Assembly (NCBI RefSeq): GCF_022919175.1 | Contig: NZ_CP095043.1 | Location: 2,170,001 to 2,234,000 of the forward strand | DNA length: 64,000 nt | Reading direction: 5' to 3' | DNA from: Leucobacter rhizosphaerae | GTDB taxonomy: Bacteria; Actinomycetota; Actinomycetes; Actinomycetales; Microbacteriaceae | Shown: positions 61,055-64,000 of the stretch, one piece after another | How the letters are laid out: each line of letters starts with the position of its first letter | Position numbering within the stretch: the stretch's first letter is position 1 | Program-made: the position numbers and the translations under genes | The notes under the pieces: model-generated | What the model was told of the DNA's origin: nothing | The model's input: the letters and a program-made list of their open reading frames with translations, nothing else | The model's database searches: none

Positions 61055-62929
61055 ATGACCACATCAGTCCAACAAGAACGACGGTCCACCAGGAGGTGGA
61101 TCACCGCGGGTGTCGCGGCCCTCGTGGCCCTCATCATGCCGCTGGCACAGTCGCCGGCCATGGCCGCGATCGAGCTCGGAGATTCGGTGTACATCGGCCA
61201 CAAGGTCGGGTACGGCGGCACGGGAGGCTTCCCGATCTGGGAGGAGACCCCGGCGGATCCGGCCAACCCCGGCGAGCCTGACGTGTGGGCCTACTGCCTG
61301 GAGAACCAGGTGTCGGCACGCACCGACACGGACGGCACGGTGGGCGACCTCGCGACCTTCCTGGGCAGCAACTACTTCACCGATCCCGTGGCTCAGGGCA
61401 AGGTGCTCTGGGTGCTCGGCCACGGCTACCCGGCCCTCGGCCTCGAGGAGTTCGGCGTGGCCGCGGGGGTGCCGGGCATCTCGCAGAACGACGCCTTCGA
61501 GGCGATGCAATACGCGATCTGGCGCTACACCGACCTGGACTTCGATGCATCGTGGTCGTTCGAGACTCCGGATTCCGAGACTGCGTACTGGTACCTGGTC
61601 AACGGGGCGAACGCGAGTGCGGGCATGACCCCCGCCGACTTCGCGGTCACCGCCGGCATCACGGCACCTTCGGCGCCGCAGACGAGCGGCACGCTCGTCG
61701 GTCCGTTCGTCGTGAGCACCAACCAGGCCGTCGTCAGCGCGACCGTTGATCCGTCGGTCCTGCTGACGGACGCCGCCGGCGACCCGATCGATGCGACCGA
61801 CGTGCACGACGGCGACGAGCTCTACCTCGACCTGCGCGGCTCGACCGCGGCGGGCGCCGCCACGGTGACCGTCGCGGCTGCCGGAGCGGGATCGACCGGC
61901 ATGGTCGTCTCGGTGCCGAATCAGGACGGTGAGGTGCCGACCTCCGGTGACCACGCGCAGTCCCTGATCCTCGTGGCGCCGAGCACGGCGACGACCGAGG
62001 CCGACGCGACGGTCGAGTGGGCGGCTGTGGCAGTCCCGACGATCGGTACGTCGCTCGTCGATGCTGCGGATCAGGATCGCGTGCTGGCGTGGGACGGCGG
62101 ACCGGTCGTCGACACCGTGTCGTACGAGAACCTCGAGCCGGGTGTCGAGTACACCCTGACCGGTGAGCTGATGCGGAAGTCGGATGGTTCGGCGACCGGC
62201 ATCACCGGGTCGGCCACGTTCACCCCGACCGAGGCGTCAGGGACCGTCGCCGTGAACATGGTCGTGCCCGAGGGGTACGCGGGTGAGACGCTCGTGGCGT
62301 TCGAGTGGCTGTTCGAAGGGACTGACACGTCGGGCGAGCCGGTCGCGGAGCACACGGACATCGACGATGCGGCGCAGACGATCGTCGTCGAGGAGGCGCC
62401 GGTGGTGCCCGTGCCGACGATCGGCACGTCGCTCGTCGATGCCGCGGATCAGGATCGCGTGCTGCCGTGGAACGGCGGCACGGTGGTCGACACGGTGACC
62501 TACGAGCACCTGGTGCCCGGCGTGGAGGTCACGCTGACCGGTGAGCTGATGCGGAAGTCGGATGGTTCGGCGACCGGGATCACGGGGTCCGTGACGTTCA
62601 CGCCGCGCGCGGCGTCGGGGTCGGTGGACGTGACGTTCACCGTGCCCGAGGGGCACGCGGGTGAGTCGCTCGTGGCGTTCGAGTGGCTGTACGAGGGATC
62701 GGAGCTCCTGGGGGAGCCGATCGCCGAGCACACGGACATCAACGATGCGGCGCAGACCGTCTTCGTCGAGGCGAAGCCCGTGCCCGCCACGCCGGTGAAG
62801 CCCGCCGCGATGCTCTCGACCACCGGTTCCGCCGGACCGCTGGGCCTCGCGGCCCTCGCGGGTGCGGTCCTCGTCGCCGGTGCCGCGCTGATGGTGGCTC
62901 GGTCGCGGAGCGGCGCCGAGCGGTCATGA
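61055..62929 (+). CDS. Thioester-domain and VaFE-repeat surface adhesin
   Basis: About 624 residues: signal peptide (VAALVALIMPLAQSPAMAA), an N-terminal thioester domain with Cys81 in WAYCLENQ and Gln152 in MQYAIW (TQXA type) able to form an internal Cys-Gln thioester, a linker, then two VaFE-type repeats (VAFEWLFEG; VAFEWLYEG), each with conserved Lys/Asp/Glu for isopeptide bonds. The C-terminus has LSTTG, a helix and a basic tail, a sortase-like signal. Such proteins bind host or surface amines covalently. Start 61055; ATG 61040 is in frame. Confidence 0.88.
   Translation: MTTSVQQERRSTRRWITAGVAALVALIMPLAQSPAMAAIELGDSVYIGHKVGYGGTGGFPIWEETPADPANPGEPDVWAYCLENQVSARTDTDGTVGDLATFLGSNYFTDPVAQGKVLWVLGHGYPALGLEEFGVAAGVPGISQNDAFEAMQYAIWRYTDLDFDASWSFETPDSETAYWYLVNGANASAGMTPADFAVTAGITAPSAPQTSGTLVGPFVVSTNQAVVSATVDPSVLLTDAAGDPIDATDVHDGDELYLDLRGSTAAGAATVTVAAAGAGSTGMVVSVPNQDGEVPTSGDHAQSLILVAPSTATTEADATVEWAAVAVPTIGTSLVDAADQDRVLAWDGGPVVDTVSYENLEPGVEYTLTGELMRKSDGSATGITGSATFTPTEASGTVAVNMVVPEGYAGETLVAFEWLFEGTDTSGEPVAEHTDIDDAAQTIVVEEAPVVPVPTIGTSLVDAADQDRVLPWNGGTVVDTVTYEHLVPGVEVTLTGELMRKSDGSATGITGSVTFTPRAASGSVDVTFTVPEGHAGESLVAFEWLYEGSELLGEPIAEHTDINDAAQTVFVEAKPVPATPVKPAAMLSTTGSAGPLGLAALAGAVLVAGAALMVARSRSGAERS
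62033..62770 (+). repeat. Two VaFE repeats, near-identical at DNA level in parts
   Basis: Units at about 62033-62400 and 62408-62770 encode ~120-residue repeats starting VPTIGTSLVDAADQDRVL. A stretch coding TGELMRKSDGSATGITGS is almost unchanged at nucleotide level, so the duplication is recent or gene-converted. Confidence 0.8.
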
Positions 62930-62949
62930 CGACGCAGCGCTGCTGAGCC

Positions 62950-62983
62950 GGAGGCCGTGCGGGTGATGTCCCGCACGGCCTCC
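62950..62983 (+). terminator. Hairpin terminator after the adhesin gene
   Basis: A perfect 14-bp stem GGAGGCCGTGCGGG / CCCGCACGGCCTCC with a 6-nt loop, 20 bp past the stop. No T-run follows. Confidence 0.75.
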
Positions 62984-63030
62984 GTGCGTGTGGGGGACGC
63001 CCGGCCACGTGCGTCTGGGATACTGAAGGC

Positions 63031-63687
63031 ATGCACGCGTCGCGCCTCCCGAACCTGGTTCGGGGGTCGTTCGCGGCGACCATCGCGACGTTCGTGGCGC
63101 TGGTGTCGCACGTGGCCGGCGGCGGTGCCGTGCCCGGGATCGCCGGCTGGGCGACACCGCTGATTCTGTCGTTGCTCATCTGCGTCGCGCTCGCGGGCCG
63201 CAACCTGTCGGTGATCCGGCTCTCGGTCTCGGTCGTCGCCAGCCAGGTGCTGTTCCACACCCTTTTTATGCTCGGTACCCCGAGCGCTGCGCTGCAGGGG
63301 GGTGCGAGTGCAGGCGCGGGTGCCGCAATGCCGCAGCACCACGACCATGCCGCCATGATGATGATCCCGCCGCCCGCACTCTCGCCCGGCACCGCCGAAC
63401 TGGTCCAGGCCGATCCGACCATGTGGCTCGCGCACGCCCTCGGCGCCGCCGTGACGGTGATCTTCCTCGTGCGCGGGGAGCGGACGCTCGAGCGGTTGCG
63501 TGCGATCGCCACGCGCATCGCCGCGTGGGTGCGGATCGGCTTCGATGCCCCGTGGGCCCAGCCGGTCGCCCTGCATCGGCCGCGGGTGCTCCCGGCCGAG
63601 TTCCGCCACCGCACGCTCCTCTCGCTCATCCAGACCACGGTGCAGTGCCGCCGGGGTCCGCCCGTACACCTCTTCGCAGCCCGGTAG
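63031..63687 (+). CDS. Membrane protein with Met/His-rich loop, probable copper-related
   Basis: A 218-residue protein with four to five helices. Between helices lies PQHHDHAAMMM, a Met/His cluster that would bind copper outside the membrane. The C-terminus is basic and Arg/His-rich. It precedes a PCu(A)C-type copper chaperone gene, as such proteins do in other actinobacteria. No named family is certain. Confidence 0.7.
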   Translation: MHASRLPNLVRGSFAATIATFVALVSHVAGGGAVPGIAGWATPLILSLLICVALAGRNLSVIRLSVSVVASQVLFHTLFMLGTPSAALQGGASAGAGAAMPQHHDHAAMMMIPPPALSPGTAELVQADPTMWLAHALGAAVTVIFLVRGERTLERLRAIATRIAAWVRIGFDAPWAQPVALHRPRVLPAEFRHRTLLSLIQTTVQCRRGPPVHLFAAR

Positions 63688-63822
63688 CGTGCGTTCGAGC
63701 GCGCGCAGCATCGGGGTGCACACGTCTCCCTGATTTCTGCACCGCCCCCGTGAACGGGCGGCGATTCCGGGTGCCCGCGGGCGCCCGGTCTGGTGCACGC
63801 GTGAAAGGTGTCACGAACAGTG

Positions 63823-64000
63823 ATGAAGCATGGAACGAAGAAGAAGACGGCCGTTGGACTCGTGGGGCTCGCCCTGCTCGGGCTGACGGCCTGCACGGGC
63901 GCGGATCCCGCGCCCGAGGCCACGCCGGCAGCGTCGGCCGTGACGGTCGAGGACGCGTGGGTGAAGGCGGCGGACTCCGGCATGACGGCCGGGTTCGGCA
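63823..64000 (+). CDS. PCu(A)C-type copper chaperone lipoprotein, cut by window end
   Basis: The first 59 residues of an open frame: a Lys-rich start (MKHGTKKKTAV), signal helix, lipobox LTAC, then an Ala/Pro linker and VTVEDAWVKAADSGMTAGFG, the opening of the PCu(A)C (DUF461) domain, which delivers copper to oxidases. ATG 63823 is chosen; GTG 63820 precedes it directly. The rest lies outside the window. Confidence 0.82.
   Translation, partial: MKHGTKKKTAVGLVGLALLGLTACTGADPAPEATPAASAVTVEDAWVKAADSGMTAGFG

Overview
The window is high-GC actinobacterial DNA with dense operons in which stop and start codons overlap (ATGA or GTGA). The FHA, PP2C, RodA/FtsW, PBP, PknA and PknB cluster, a C50-carotenoid operon, a DUF7882-type small protein and sortase-E-like LAxTG surface proteins point to the family Microbacteriaceae, possibly Leucobacter. 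The genus is inferred from gene content only.

Layout. 0-10 kb: an SRPBCC-like gene, then the leftward growth and division regulon fhaA-fhaB-pstP-rodA/ftsW-pbpA-pknA-pknB, with tRNA-Leu(CAG) just beyond its head. 10-16 kb: small secreted or membrane proteins, an anchored zinc peptidase, an anchored alpha/beta hydrolase, and a MarR gene with a DUF3817 membrane protein. 16-20 kb: an envelope-stress locus in which an ECF sigma factor, a zinc-finger anti-sigma factor fused to an Asp23-like domain, and several Asp23/AmaP-type proteins face each other across a shared promoter region, ending with CsbD. 20-22 kb: a glycosyltransferase, an EEP-fold phosphoesterase and a membrane protein. 22-29 kb: the carotenoid operon idi-crtE-crtB-crtI-crtYe-crtYf/Eb (the last two activities fused) with a divergent CrtR-like MarR regulator. 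29-33 kb: a CPBP protease and a coupled type III polyketide synthase operon. 33-38 kb: a Rieske/FAD oxidoreductase, CinA, small proteins and a ThrE-type exporter. 38-47 kb: an unusual ATPase with a YhgE/Pip membrane protein, glutamate decarboxylase, an Ntn amidase and several membrane proteins. 47-51 kb: MarR, then DUF3105, DUF305 and anchored VOC proteins, probably linked to metal or redox handling outside the membrane.

50.9-53.1 kb is visibly poorer in GC and carries a two-gene cassette: an ABC/RecF-like ATPase overlapping a small TOPRIM protein. This is the best candidate for an acquired and possibly undescribed defence module. 53-64 kb is a cell-surface region: a collagen-like LATTG protein, a metzincin lipoprotein, an NTF2/LtrA pair, a divergent LuxR-type regulator and two-part histidine kinase, a thioester/VaFE adhesin, and the start of a copper-related pair (Met/His-rich membrane protein and PCu(A)C) cut off at the window end.

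Non-coding signals include a 20-bp inverted repeat (TGACCC-N8-GGGTCA) before both the histidine kinase and the adhesin, suggesting one regulon; a dispersed palindromic repeat with GTGAACGCAA arms; a hairpin flanked by 8-bp direct repeats; and several clear terminators.
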